In this document: one piece after another, positions 1-9,219 of the stretch | Numbering within the stretch: position 1 is the stretch's first letter | How the letters are laid out: each line of letters opens with the position of its first letter | Assembly (NCBI GenBank): GCA_039704465.1 | Contig: JASFAU010000006.1 | Span: forward strand, 1,178,001-1,242,000 | Direction of reading: 5' to 3' | Source of the DNA: Plasmodiophora brassicae | Lineage: Eukaryota > Endomyxa > Phytomyxea > Plasmodiophorida > Plasmodiophoridae | Length of the DNA stretch: 64,000 nucleotides | The notes under the pieces: generated by a model | Seen by the model: the letters and a program-made list of their open reading frames with translations, nothing else | The model's database searches: none | What the model was told of the DNA's origin: nothing | Translations under genes and position numbers: made by a program

Positions 1-868
1 CTTTGTCCGCTGCGGGCAATCGCGGAACCCAACGACGACCGTCGCGGCCGTCAACGGCAACTCCCTTGCGGCGCCCGCCCTGCGCGCCACGCCGCGGAAC
101 GGCCCGCCGCCGGAGACGGTCGCCGCTGGCGACGGATCCGTCTCCGGCGCAGCTTCTCCAGTCGCCGGACCAGGTGCAGCTTCTCCAGTCGCCGGACGAC
201 GTGCAGCTCCAGTGGCCGGAGCTGCAGTCGATGACAGGGGAGTGCGCGCAGCAGCTGCGTCCGCGGTCGCGGGAGTGGCTGGGGCGGGTGCAGGAGGTGT
301 CACTGGGGTGGTGGTGTCGACCGGTGCGGCGCGCGGCGCGATAGTCTGTGGCGCCAGCGTCGTCGACGGTGATGAGGACGCGTAGTGGCAGGCGTATGAT
401 GCGACGACCGCCTGCTTGAAGATGTTGTTGCAGACGCGCATGGCGCACCCGACCTGGTCGTTGTTGATCTGAGCACGCGGGCGGTTAGAGCGGTCAACCC
501 GGTTGATACAGCTCCGCGCTTACAATGTTGGCGTAGTGGTCGCAGACCTGGCCCGGGGCGCATGTTTGTGTGGCCAGGGTGTAGTGGGCCTTCTCATCGA
601 GCCAGTCGTCGAACGCCTGCGTCGTCGTGTACGTTGGCCATCCCCAGGCCAGGTTCTCGATCGTGCCTGCCCCGGTAGTGTGCCCGGTTGGGCACACGTT
701 GATTGCCGCTGTGGCGGACGCTTCGAGGGCTGCGGACCACGTCGCTGGACTCAGCCCTAGAGCGCTACGCGCCGCTGTGTGAAGCGACAGCATCGTGGTC
801 TGGTCGAGAGGTTGCCCGGCCGCCAGCGCCATCAAACAGGAGGACACAATGACGATGGCGAACCGCAT
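1..868 (-). CDS. CAP/SCP-domain secreted protein (partial, 2 exons)
   Basis: Exons 868-524 and 468-1, continuing off the window. The N-terminus MRFAIVIVSSCLMALAAG is a clear signal peptide. The following region has CAP-family (CRISP/PR-1-like) hallmarks: HTTGAGTIENLAWG, then HYANI, and after the splice NNDQVGCAMRVC and YACHY with paired cysteines. The intron (523-469, 55 bp) has a GTAAGC donor, a CTAAC branch-like motif and a CAG acceptor, and joining it keeps phase 0. After the CAP domain the chain becomes Pro/Ala/Thr-rich low complexity with repeats of the type ATGEAAP, a probable glycosylated stalk. The protein is probably extracellular. The function of CAP proteins is varied and cannot be told from sequence. 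The 3' end is outside the window. Confidence 0.8.
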
Positions 869-1869
869 GCTCGCCGGTGGGTTAGATTGCAGGGGGACGG
901 GGATCGAGCGCGCGCGCGCGAGAAACAAAGAGAGAAAGAGAGAGAGGATAGTGGTCGTGGGGTTCGAACGCGACAATAAATAGAAATATGGCTGATGGGA
1001 TTCGGTGGCGGCCAGTGAAGATTTCGGGACGCGGTGACTCCTGGCGTGACGCACACCGGCGTATCGCAGGACAGGAACGAATGAGTCAACGCAGTACTTA
1101 CATCTGTCAAACAGGATAATGTGGCGACACTGTACGTACACACGGCCGTGCCGATTCCTCCAGGCAGGCATCTGCATTCACCCTCATGTCGGTGTGCCCG
1201 TCGCCAATGCGAGTAGACGAAGGGACCAACCCTGAGGTGACCCATGAACCGACAGCATGACAATCAGATCCAATCACGGGTAAAACAGGTCAGGAGGCCA
1301 GGGAAGACATTTGGTCATTGGAGTAGCGCGGGAGACCGTTAAAACGATCGGCCGTTTCCGGAGAAGGCCACCCCCGCACAGGATCCGCCAGTGGGGAGCA
1401 AGCGCAACAGACGTGCTGCGGGACCGGCCAGCATCCCAACGCGACCGAAGGCACAATCAACGCCTCCAAGTGCTCGAACGCGTTCTCACCATCGATCAAT
1501 GTTGCCTCAGTTGCAATAAGTTCGTCGAGGGGCGACAGAACTGTTTGCATCTACATCAGGTCAGGACGTGTAAGGTCCGTTGCAATTAACCTTGTAGTCT
1601 CCAAGGTTTCCGGCGTTCTAATTCCTTGGGTCAACGCTTTTGTGCACACTATAAAGCCTCATTTCGGAACTGACGGGTAATGACGTCGCTGCGACATTGT
1701 GGAGTGGGTGGCACCCTAAGTCGCGCCGCCCCCTAACGCAATGGATTTGAATTCCACCTTGTGGCGCCACTTCACACGAACCCGGTTCTTCTGACGATGG
1801 GCGACCGAGACAGTGTGTATGCGATGATCGGACGTAGCACTAACTTCATAAGCCGATCAAAGATGGCCC
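869..1869. other. Intergenic region with a purine microsatellite
   Basis: No supported gene. Positions about 906-950 hold a (GC)n run followed by a GA-rich tract just upstream of the CAP gene start. Open frames here overlap on both strands and show no domain or coding bias I can defend. Confidence 0.5.
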
Positions 1870-2078
1870 CCCGTTGCTGTTCTTCAAGCTCATCGCTCTC
1901 CAGCAGCGCCACGAGAACCTCACCATCGTGGACGTAACTGTGTGCGTAGTAGTGATCGTGATTTCGGTGATCGGCGGTGCGATCGCCGTCTACCAATGTC
2001 ATCAGCGGCGGCACGTCCACGATGATGACGTTCTCGTGGCGCTGCTGGAGAGCGGTGAGCTGAGGGAACAACAAAGGG
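1870..2078. repeat. Imperfect inverted repeat, two ~66-bp arms
   Basis: Arms at about 1870-1935 and 2013-2078 are reverse complements with scattered mismatches, separated by about 77 bp. Because of this, both strands encode nearly the same peptide: ALQQRHEN near the start and VLVALLES near the end appear in the + and the - translation. I see no known element ends and no target duplication. It could be a decayed foldback element or an inverted duplication of a coding fragment. Confidence 0.8.
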
Positions 2079-2706
2079 CGGCCGTCCTGAATCGCCTTGG
2101 CACCGCACGTATGTTTTGAGTACCGTTTCCTTTCATGACGGCAACTTTGAAACCAAGTGCTTGACAGAAACCGTCGTCTAGGGTCCCTCCTCACACTGTC
2201 ATCCGTTCGTCTAAACCTGATCGATCTCGACGGACCGGCGTCCTGAGACCCGCACCAACCGCGCATGTGTGCGTGTGTGTGCCCAGTCGAACGACGTCGC
2301 TGCTCCCGTCCAGTGCAATGGATTTGGTCGTGTGGAGGTTGAGCCAGCGGCATCGGGATGTCGCTCCATCTCTGCCAGTGGCCTCGGGACAGGCATATAT
2401 CCCTGCAGGGACGTTATAGGGTCGCGTGGTTCGGCTGAACGGCCACGTGGCGCGTTGCCGAGTTCCGCGATCGGTGGCCATCGCCTCGTCGCAGTCAAGC
2501 GCTGATGGACTGTTCATATCGTGGACGCGCACCCGTACCGCGTCTATGATCTGTGACGTTTAGCTGACGGCCATCCCGATATCCATGTCGGGGAGTGCAA
2601 CCCGCCGGAGACAGATCTCGTCGTCGTACGTGGCCCAGGCGATCGCCGAGCCTGCCGCATGAAGGCAGTGTGCCCATTCGTCAGCGCCCGGCTCCGGGTC
2701 GACCAC
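2079..2706. other. Intergenic region, nothing recognised
   Basis: Several short overlapping frames on both strands, none with a recognisable domain, repeat or splice structure. It contains a short TG-rich stretch near 2265-2282. Confidence 0.4.
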
Positions 2707-3456
2707 CTACCCCACCAATGAGACGCACGCGCGCCCACACGATATCGCGGGCGTCACCTTGCCGTCAACGGCGACCTTGACGCCGTTGAAATGGCCGATG
2801 CACGCGACAGCACGTCCACAGACGGCGCTAACGGCTGTCACCGGTAGATCTACCTCCCCGACCTTAGCCTGTTCGCCGTCGCCCTTCACTGCATACAGGG
2901 AACCGTCTCGGCAGGCAACCGCGAGGTTCATCCCAGGGGCGACCGGCCCGCCGCACAGCGCCGTGATCGGCGACCCAGCAACGATCTCGCCAACCTTCTC
3001 GCCGTTGGCGACGACGGTGATGACGGGGGAGTCGACAACGGTCACGTAGAGGCGATGGTCGGCGCACGCGACGCCAGATATGGTCCAGTCGAACCGGATC
3101 TGTAGACGAGGGCGCACAGCGCCGGCGAACAACGTCAGGACGTTGCCAGACGCGGCAGCGACCTCCCAGTTGCCAAGCGGCATCACCGAGAACGCCATTG
3201 CTGTGATCGACGTCGACGATATGCGACGGCGGTCGACGAGCTGCGCGTCCCGAAACATGGCGACATGGCCGGACGCATCGGCGACGGCGACCCGGCCGGC
3301 CCAGGTCGCCATGCAGGACACGCTCGCGCCGACCGCGTCGATGTCGTCGCCGCCCGGCACGACGCGCACGCGGCCGTCCGCGAACCCGACCCAGACGCCG
3401 TCGCCGACGACCGCCACGCAGGTCGGCGTCGCCCCGGCGCAGTCGTACCGCTCCAT
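2707..3456 (-). CDS. Possible beta-propeller (WD-like) protein
   Basis: A protein of about 250 residues read from the first in-frame ATG at 3456; the open frame runs to 3534, so an upstream exon or earlier start is possible. It consists of repeated short strand-turn units of the type VGDGVWVGFADGRVRVV, AVADASGHVAMF, LAVACRDGSLYAV and GRAVACIGHFNGVKV, each about 40-45 residues apart, as in WD40-like propellers. The unit with ACRDG resembles blades of ciliary BBS/IFT-type propellers, but I cannot assign it to a family. There are too few blades for a closed seven-blade propeller, so exons may be missing. Third-codon GC bias fits a real gene. Confidence 0.5.
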   Translation of the reverse strand: MERYDCAGATPTCVAVVGDGVWVGFADGRVRVVPGGDDIDAVGASVSCMATWAGRVAVADASGHVAMFRDAQLVDRRRISSTSITAMAFSVMPLGNWEVAAASGNVLTLFAGAVRPRLQIRFDWTISGVACADHRLYVTVVDSPVITVVANGEKVGEIVAGSPITALCGGPVAPGMNLAVACRDGSLYAVKGDGEQAKVGEVDLPVTAVSAVCGRAVACIGHFNGVKVAVDGKVTPAISCGRACVSLVG

Positions 3457-3655
3457 CCCGGCCCCGCAGCACTGTGGGCAACACGCGACGCTGCGGAGGT
3501 CCCGGTGGCGGTCGGCGTCCGCTGAGAGCTGCACGCGCGCGCACTGCGCCGCCGCGCTGTCTCCGACGGGAAAACCGGCACCATGTTGGGTCGTGCAACG
3601 TCCGGAAGTCTGTGCCGGCCTCGCTCTATGGCATAAGCCCTAATATGCCACAAGG

Positions 3656-3739
3656 TTTATGAGGCACAACTGTCGGGCGGCGCAAGGAGGCGACGACTTT
3701 ATGAGGCACAACTGTCGGGCGGTGCAAGGAGGCGACGGC
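3656..3739. repeat. Tandem duplication, 2 x 42 bp
   Basis: Two adjacent copies of a 42-bp unit beginning TTTATGAGGCACAACTGTCG (3656-3697 and 3698-3739), differing at one or two positions. They lie between the ends of two minus-strand genes. Confidence 0.9.
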
Positions 3740-3792
3740 AACGCCGTGCAGCTACGCAAGGAGATGCATGTTCACCCCCAGAACGACCGGGC

Positions 3793-5055
3793 CTACAGAT
3801 GTTCAGTTGCGGTCTTCCCTTCGTTGTCCCTCAGACTGGGGTTGGCCTTGCCACTATTCATCAGCAGCTCAAAGCAATCCTGTCGTCCTCTGGCGGCGGC
3901 GTGGTGCAGCGGCGTCTTCCCGTTACAGTCCTGGGCATTCACGAGCGCTCCTTTCTCCAGTAGCAATGTGATCATGTGATCGGGCGCCCATGGGTATCGC
4001 GACACCATGTGCAGTGGTGTCCTGCCCAGCTCATCAAGCGCGTTGACGTCCGCTCCGTTTTCGATCAGCACCTCTGCCATGCGGCAGCTGTCAGGTCCTG
4101 AGGGTGGCACATAGCCGTAACTGTGCATGCACAAATGCAGAGCAGTGCCAACGTCAGTTCTGTCGCCTGCGTTGACCTTGATGCCGGGGACGCCCAGTAG
4201 CATCTCGACCACCCGCACTTTACCGTACGTTACCGCTCGCTGGAGCGGCGTCCGCCGCCCTGGTTCGTGGTTCATGGGGAGGTCGGCGACGACGCCGGGA
4301 ACATTCACTAGCATCTCGACTACGGCATCAGCATGATCACCCTTGCCAACAGCCCAGCCCAGCACGTTATTGCCGAAGTAAAAGTGCCCGTTGTTGACCA
4401 TGTCGATCTCCGCTTCCTCGTTGACAAAGGCTTCCGCAACCTGTTGCGCGATCACACGCTGCTGCTCGGTCTTTGCGTCACCAGCAAGAAGTTTGTACGC
4501 TGGTCTCGTCTCCACAATGGTCCGGAATGCATGATGTTGCGTCGGGGGGAGCTGCTGAGTGCTCTCGCGGACCCACACAATCTCCTGCCACGTGAACTCC
4601 ATAGCAATGATGCGCAGCTCGAGAGATTCGATCTGAAGCAGCTGGGCTGCTGCCAGAATAAGGATGCCGACAGAAATGCCTGGGATGTTTTCGTTAACCC
4701 AATCGTGGATTTTGTCGTGCTGTGCCAGTTGGTGGATCATCGACGGACGCGTACGATGGGAGTCATGACGTACCTGTTCCGGATCAACAGCCTCGATGAA
4801 GTGCGCAACCTTGTCCAACTCGAAGAGACCGATGTCCACCGGCAGGCGGGTCAGGTATATCTCTTCATTGTTGACCAGGTCCAGCAGCAACTTGGAGTGG
4901 GCGATGGCGCGCTCGGTGTTGACCTTGCGAGACACATGAGGGTTATCCTTGAGGCAGAGGTCCAGCTCATCGGGAATCGCATAGTTGACGGCAACGATCA
5001 GGGGAATCCACGACAGCACTGCACGTGGGTATCGTCCTTCGACGGTCATCGTCAA
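3793..5055 (-). CDS. Skp1/BTB-like N-terminus fused to ankyrin repeats
   Basis: A 420-residue intronless protein. Residues about 10-190 resemble the Skp1/BTB fold: a strand-helix start, IYLTRLPVDIGLFELDKVAHF as in the Skp1 BTB part, then HDKIHDWVNENI and the helical ILAAAQLLQIESLELR segment that corresponds to the LAANYLxI region of Skp1. Residues about 240-420 hold ankyrin repeats with the usual GRTPLHMV, GKTPLHHAA and NGADVNALD motifs. Skp1-type domains bridge cullin and F-box proteins and ankyrin repeats bind partners, so a substrate-adaptor role in ubiquitination is a reasonable inference. The ankyrin assignment is firm; the Skp1 assignment rests on pattern only. Confidence 0.8.
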   Translation of the reverse strand: MTMTVEGRYPRAVLSWIPLIVAVNYAIPDELDLCLKDNPHVSRKVNTERAIAHSKLLLDLVNNEEIYLTRLPVDIGLFELDKVAHFIEAVDPEQVRHDSHRTRPSMIHQLAQHDKIHDWVNENIPGISVGILILAAAQLLQIESLELRIIAMEFTWQEIVWVRESTQQLPPTQHHAFRTIVETRPAYKLLAGDAKTEQQRVIAQQVAEAFVNEEAEIDMVNNGHFYFGNNVLGWAVGKGDHADAVVEMLVNVPGVVADLPMNHEPGRRTPLQRAVTYGKVRVVEMLLGVPGIKVNAGDRTDVGTALHLCMHSYGYVPPSGPDSCRMAEVLIENGADVNALDELGRTPLHMVSRYPWAPDHMITLLLEKGALVNAQDCNGKTPLHHAAARGRQDCFELLMNSGKANPSLRDNEGKTATEHL

Positions 5056-5139
5056 TCGGTCCTTGTCGTAATGGACTGTGATGCCGCCGCAAATTCCAAT
5101 AATGAGAAACGCCGGGTGCCGGCCGACGACGGCCCGCTA

Positions 5140-5242
5140 TGGGCTGCGGACTTCGGACCGCGGACTGGGCGGACAGTGGACTGCACAGGAGTGCACGCCG
5201 CACGGACAGCGGACTGCGCGGACAGCGGACTGCGCGGGCGCG
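5140..5242. repeat. Degenerate short tandem repeat (GGACTGCGCGGACAG type)
   Basis: A run of imperfect 11-16 bp units around GCGGAC, clearest at 5203-5240, just upstream of the ankyrin gene start. It inflates open frames on both strands. Confidence 0.7.
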
Positions 5243-5847
5243 ATTTGCGACTGGTCCCCCGCCCTCGCGTACCCGACTTGCGCCTGGGCCAAGGTGTCAA
5301 CGCCATGATCACATTTCAACTCGGCAGTTACACGGGTCATATCAAAGCGCGCCGTTTAGAGATAGATTCCACGCTATTTTACCCTGGATCATCGGCACCG
5401 CCGCTGGTGTCAGCGTCCCTGAGCAGAACGCCGGAATCCGCGTCGCGCTGCGACGTCGAGACGCGACCTGATAGACGAACGAGAGCCCCTTTCCCGCGCG
5501 GCTTCCCCGTTTTCCAATTGTCGCACTGCAGTGGGCCTGGACGACGCGCCGACCGCCGCATGATCACCTATGTAGCTATGTCTCATATGGCGCCTGCCGC
5601 GTCGAGCGTGTCGCGCGCCACCCACCGCCGACCCCGTTCTGGGGCGCGTAATTGGGCCATACCATATATGATCTGACAAGGGGGCGCTCTCCATCGTCTG
5701 CATGCGTGAGTCGGGTGTATCGCACGGCCGTCTGCGCACGCTCCCCGATTCAACAATGCGACCAGTACCTGTCAGCACGGTTACGTTGCCTGCCATGGTG
5801 CGCATCGGGGATGCCCGACGACACCGAAACGCGGTTTTGAAGTTCAT
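5243..5847. other. Intergenic region, nothing recognised
   Basis: Short competing frames on both strands without domains. The region ends at a foldback element starting at 5848. Confidence 0.4.
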
Positions 5848-6224
5848 AGTTTAAAACGTGATGCAGCCATCACAACGACGCGAGGGCATTACCCCGCTTG
5901 AATTGATCTAACAGGGCTAGACGTCGGCAGTCCGATCGGGCCGCCGGTCGATCGAGCCACACGATGTTGGCGAAGGCAAAGGGCCTTAAATGCCCCATTT
6001 CTTCTCGTAGGCCATGCGGGTGTGGCCCTTTGGAAGCAGAACTGATGTTCGCATCACGTTGCACAGGCCTACGAGAAGAAGTGGAGCATTATTTGCTTTG
6101 CCTTCGCCAACATCGTGTGGCTCGACCGGCGGCCCGATCGGACTTCCGACGTCTACATAGCCCTGTTAGATCAAGCGGGGTAATGCCCTCGCGTCGTTGT
6201 GATGGCTGCATCACGTTTTAAACT
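5848..6224. mobile_element. Foldback element (377 bp, ~165-bp inverted arms)
   Basis: Arms 5848-6013 and 6067-6224 are reverse complements with a few differences. The outer ends read AGTTTAAAACGTGATGCAGC and its complement, the inner ends CTTCTCGTAGGCC and its complement, with a loop of about 53 bp. No coding capacity. It looks like a MITE or foldback element. I see no convincing target duplication in the flanks. The right end overlaps the stop codon of the minus-strand gene at 6211-6845. Confidence 0.85.
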
Positions 6225-6845
6225 GGTCGTCGCCAGGGCCTACACGTCGACGCACTGGCCGCGCGCGTTCCCGCTTGCCGAGTAGGTATGTACGAGCGTA
6301 CTCGCTGCGCTCTCGCCGACGTCGTCCGAGAGGACGTCGAAGTTCGTCGACATCAGGGCGATTCCCGTGTGCACTCGCCCTGGTCGAACGTACGGTGCTA
6401 CCCTGATGCCAACGTTTGTACGAACTCGTCCAATAAATCGAACGCTGAAATATCTGATGCCTCAATATTTAGAGGGGATAACAGATAGGAGGATCAGTTG
6501 CCGCTTCGAAAAGTCAGTCAGTGCGATGTGATTCCGAAATCGAAAGTTGAAGTCGGGCGGACGATCCTGCACGGCCAAGTTCTGGAATTCGTCGGGCAAT
6601 CCAATTACTGTGAAGTCGAAGTCGACGCGCGGCGAGCCGGGAACAGTCGAGTCGGCGTTCACGTTGGGAAGCCCGATGGCATCGCCGTCGAGACTGTCGG
6701 ATGACCTGATCCGAGAACGCAATGAAACGTCGTCGACGACGTCATCAGACAGGGATTCGACGGACGGCGTGCGGCCCCCGAAGATTGACTCAAGGTCCCG
6801 GATGTCGTTCGACCTGGTCCTCGCTGTGGACACCGAAGACATCAT
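6211..6845 (-). CDS. Hypothetical protein, 3 exons
   Basis: Proposed exons 6845-6563, 6444-6402 and 6304-6211, giving about 139 residues. The first exon is Ser/Asp-rich (SVESLSDDVVDDVSL) and continues through NLAVQD into the second exon PFDLLDEFVQTLASG, joined by a GTCCGC donor and a strong TTTCAG acceptor. The last exon is basic and ends inside the foldback element, whose terminal bases supply the stop codon. Phases agree at both junctions. An unspliced alternative of 127 residues exists. No known domain; the amphipathic helix in exon 2 suggests a protein-binding segment. Confidence 0.4.
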
Positions 6846-7013
6846 CGATCTTCATTTTACACAGTACAATACAAGGCGGCCGACATAGTTGAGCGCGACG
6901 TGTACCGTGGGCGAGAACGTGTGAGTCATCGCGTTGCGACCGGGGTGCGCGCGTGCCCATCAGCGCGCACACAGCAGGCTCATCATTTCGTGGACAGTCC
7001 TCCTGGTTGCAGC

Positions 7014-7415
7014 ATGGTGCGCCCGACCCGAGTACTGAACGCCAACGCCGCTCCGTTCCAGCCGAACACGCTGGCGAACCGGGCCCTGCAGGACGCGTTC
7101 GGCCCTCGCCAGGAGTCGGCCGCCGCCAAGGAGTTCAAGGCCAAGGTGGCGGCCAAGGTCAAAGGGCCGAAGCGACCCAGCGCGATCGGCAAGAAACCCG
7201 CCGTCAAGGCTGGCGGCGCTCGGGTCGCGCGCCGACCCATCCCAGCGCGGACGCACCGCGACGAAGTCGTCGAGCAGGGCAGCCCCGAAACGCGCCCGCT
7301 CGCCGTCATGCGCGCCGCTGCTCAACGTCGTACCGCGAAAGCGAGCGCGAAGGTCCACGTACGCCCCGCCCATGCGGCCACGCTGGTGTCCACCCGGCTG
7401 CGCCCTCGTAAGTGA
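7014..7415 (+). CDS. Small basic protein of unknown function
   Basis: 133 residues starting at the ATG at 7014 (an open frame extends upstream to 6900 but the coding-like composition starts here). Rich in Ala, Lys and Arg with segments such as EFKAKVAAKVKGPKR and AAAQRRTAKASAKV, resembling linker-histone-like or nucleolar basic tails. Probably nuclear or RNA/DNA binding by composition alone; no family recognised. It converges on the minus-strand PPR gene 52 bp away. Confidence 0.5.
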   Translation: MVRPTRVLNANAAPFQPNTLANRALQDAFGPRQESAAAKEFKAKVAAKVKGPKRPSAIGKKPAVKAGGARVARRPIPARTHRDEVVEQGSPETRPLAVMRAAAQRRTAKASAKVHVRPAHAATLVSTRLRPRK

Positions 7416-7467
7416 CATTGGCGGCGATGAATACAACGGACCGAGCGACGAGCGGCAAACGTTGTCC

Positions 7468-9084
7468 TTATTCGACCGTCGGCGAGCGTTCAGCGAGGTC
7501 ATCCCGCGACAACGACGATGAAATAGGGAGCGTCCCGCAGCGGCGGCGGCCCGCCGAGGAGATCAGCCGATCAGCCATATCCGCTGGCAGTTGGCCGGCG
7601 GTCTTCAGTTGCTCGACCAGGGCGACCGCCTTGACGATGAGGCCAGCCGATGACATTGACGAGAGCACACGCAATGCATCCTGTGGGCGGCCGCATCGGA
7701 TGTACGCTGCGACGAATGCAACGCTGGCGCCGGACAGCAGCGTATCCGAGTCGCGAGACAGCGCGAAGCGGTGCAGGGCCTGCAGAGCGAACTGGTGCGA
7801 ATTGCGACCGCACGTTAGGACAAGACAGGTAAAGGCGGGCGCGCTGCATTCGACGTCGTGTTCCGCCATTTCGCGAAAGACAGCTAGCGCGTCACGAACC
7901 CGATCGCGGGCGGCGAACACTTCCACAATGCAACTGTAGACGTTGCCCGGCAGCAGGTGCCCGACGCGTCTACAATCATTGAACGTCGCAATCGCGTCGC
8001 GATACAGGTCGTGGTGGTTGTACGCGGCGACCATCGCCTTACGAGTCGACGTTTGCGGGAGCGTCAGCGAGCAGAACAGCTGGCGAGCATCGACAATGCA
8101 GCCGCAACGACGGAACGCGGCAATGAACGCATCGACGATGAAGACGTCGTCGAGGTACCCATGGTCCGTTGCATAGCGGTACAACGCGCGGGTATGTCCC
8201 CGGTACTGGTAGCGTCCACAGGCGGCCACCAGGCTGGTGAACACGTGGGCGAGCAAGCGCACACGTCGTTCAGCGACGCGACGAAACACGGACATCGCCT
8301 TGTCCATGTGTTCGGCGTGGACAAGGGCGCCCACGACCAGGCCGTACAGATGCTGGCATGGTGGCAAACCGACCGAATCCAGCAGGTCGAGAGCGCCGAC
8401 GGCGGCGTCGAACCGGGCCTGGCACAGCAGCGCCTTGACAAGGTTGGCGTAGGTCGGGTAGTTTGGATGTGGGGCGATGCGGCTGGATCGAACCAGGTCC
8501 AGGATGCGTTCGGCGGTGTCGGCTGCGTGGGGCGTCTGCGAGGTCGCACAGCACACGGCGAACAGGGACAGCAAATGCTGGCTGATGTCGACGTCGTTGT
8601 CGACGGCGTCGGCAACGAGGGCCAGCGCCTGCTCAGGCCGGTTCGCGAGTCGGCAGATACTGACGAGGCTGGAGATGACGTTATGGGTACGCGGCCCGCA
8701 GCGACGATACGCGTCGAACGCGGGTTGCAGCGGAGGCGGGGTCGTCGCCCTGCACGCGCCCAGGAACGTACAGAACAGCGTGTCGTTCTCGTGTACGGCG
8801 ATCCCATGGCGCACGGCGGCGTGGAGAACGTCAGGCGCCTTCGCAGGCATGCACCGGTGGCAGAACTGCAGGGCGCGCTGAAAGAACGGGGCACGCGGCC
8901 CCAATCGCGAACCCGCCACGACGGTAAACACCGACCAGCGCGTATCCGGGTCGACCGTGTCGCACATCAGGATGCGGACAGCGACGGACACGCTGGGCCG
9001 GCGAAAGAACTCGCTGAGCGGCCGCCGCGGGCCAACGACGTGCGCGTGACGCCGGGCGAGCACCTGGGTTGGCCGTTGCGTCAT
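7468..9084 (-). CDS. Pentatricopeptide repeat (PPR) protein without DYW domain
   Basis: A 538-residue protein, ATG at 9084. Nearly the whole length is helical repeats of about 31-35 residues: YANLVKALLCQARFDAAVGAL, FTSLVAACGRYQYRGHTRAL, YSCIVEVFAARDRVRDALAV and VAFVAAYIRCGRPQDALRVL. PPR proteins bind organellar RNA. The N-terminal third matches, block for block, the DYW PPR protein at 41705-44281 (FCHRCMPAKAPDVLHAAV against FCRRCLPSKAAHVLRAAV), so the two are paralogues; this one stops before any E or DYW region. The first residues (Arg-rich, MTQRPTQVLARRHAHVV) look like a mitochondrial presequence. It is divergently arranged with ASNSD1, 135 bp between start codons, so a shared promoter is likely. 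Confidence 0.85.
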   Translation of the reverse strand: MTQRPTQVLARRHAHVVGPRRPLSEFFRRPSVSVAVRILMCDTVDPDTRWSVFTVVAGSRLGPRAPFFQRALQFCHRCMPAKAPDVLHAAVRHGIAVHENDTLFCTFLGACRATTPPPLQPAFDAYRRCGPRTHNVISSLVSICRLANRPEQALALVADAVDNDVDISQHLLSLFAVCCATSQTPHAADTAERILDLVRSSRIAPHPNYPTYANLVKALLCQARFDAAVGALDLLDSVGLPPCQHLYGLVVGALVHAEHMDKAMSVFRRVAERRVRLLAHVFTSLVAACGRYQYRGHTRALYRYATDHGYLDDVFIVDAFIAAFRRCGCIVDARQLFCSLTLPQTSTRKAMVAAYNHHDLYRDAIATFNDCRRVGHLLPGNVYSCIVEVFAARDRVRDALAVFREMAEHDVECSAPAFTCLVLTCGRNSHQFALQALHRFALSRDSDTLLSGASVAFVAAYIRCGRPQDALRVLSSMSSAGLIVKAVALVEQLKTAGQLPADMADRLISSAGRRRCGTLPISSSLSRDDLAERSPTVE

Positions 9085-9219
9085 GGAGCCCCGGCGATGC
9101 GCGACTCTGCTGCAGCTGCAGCTGCATCGACGCAGTTGCTCCCCCGTGGGGCGCGCGTTACACGGGCCCGCCTCGGCGAGAATTGCGCCACTGGTGGACT
9201 GCAGACGCGTCCGTGGGGC

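Noticed and set aside
2864..3653. Overlapping minus-strand frames of 156 and 244 codons
   Set aside because: Arg-rich shadow frames of the propeller-like gene.
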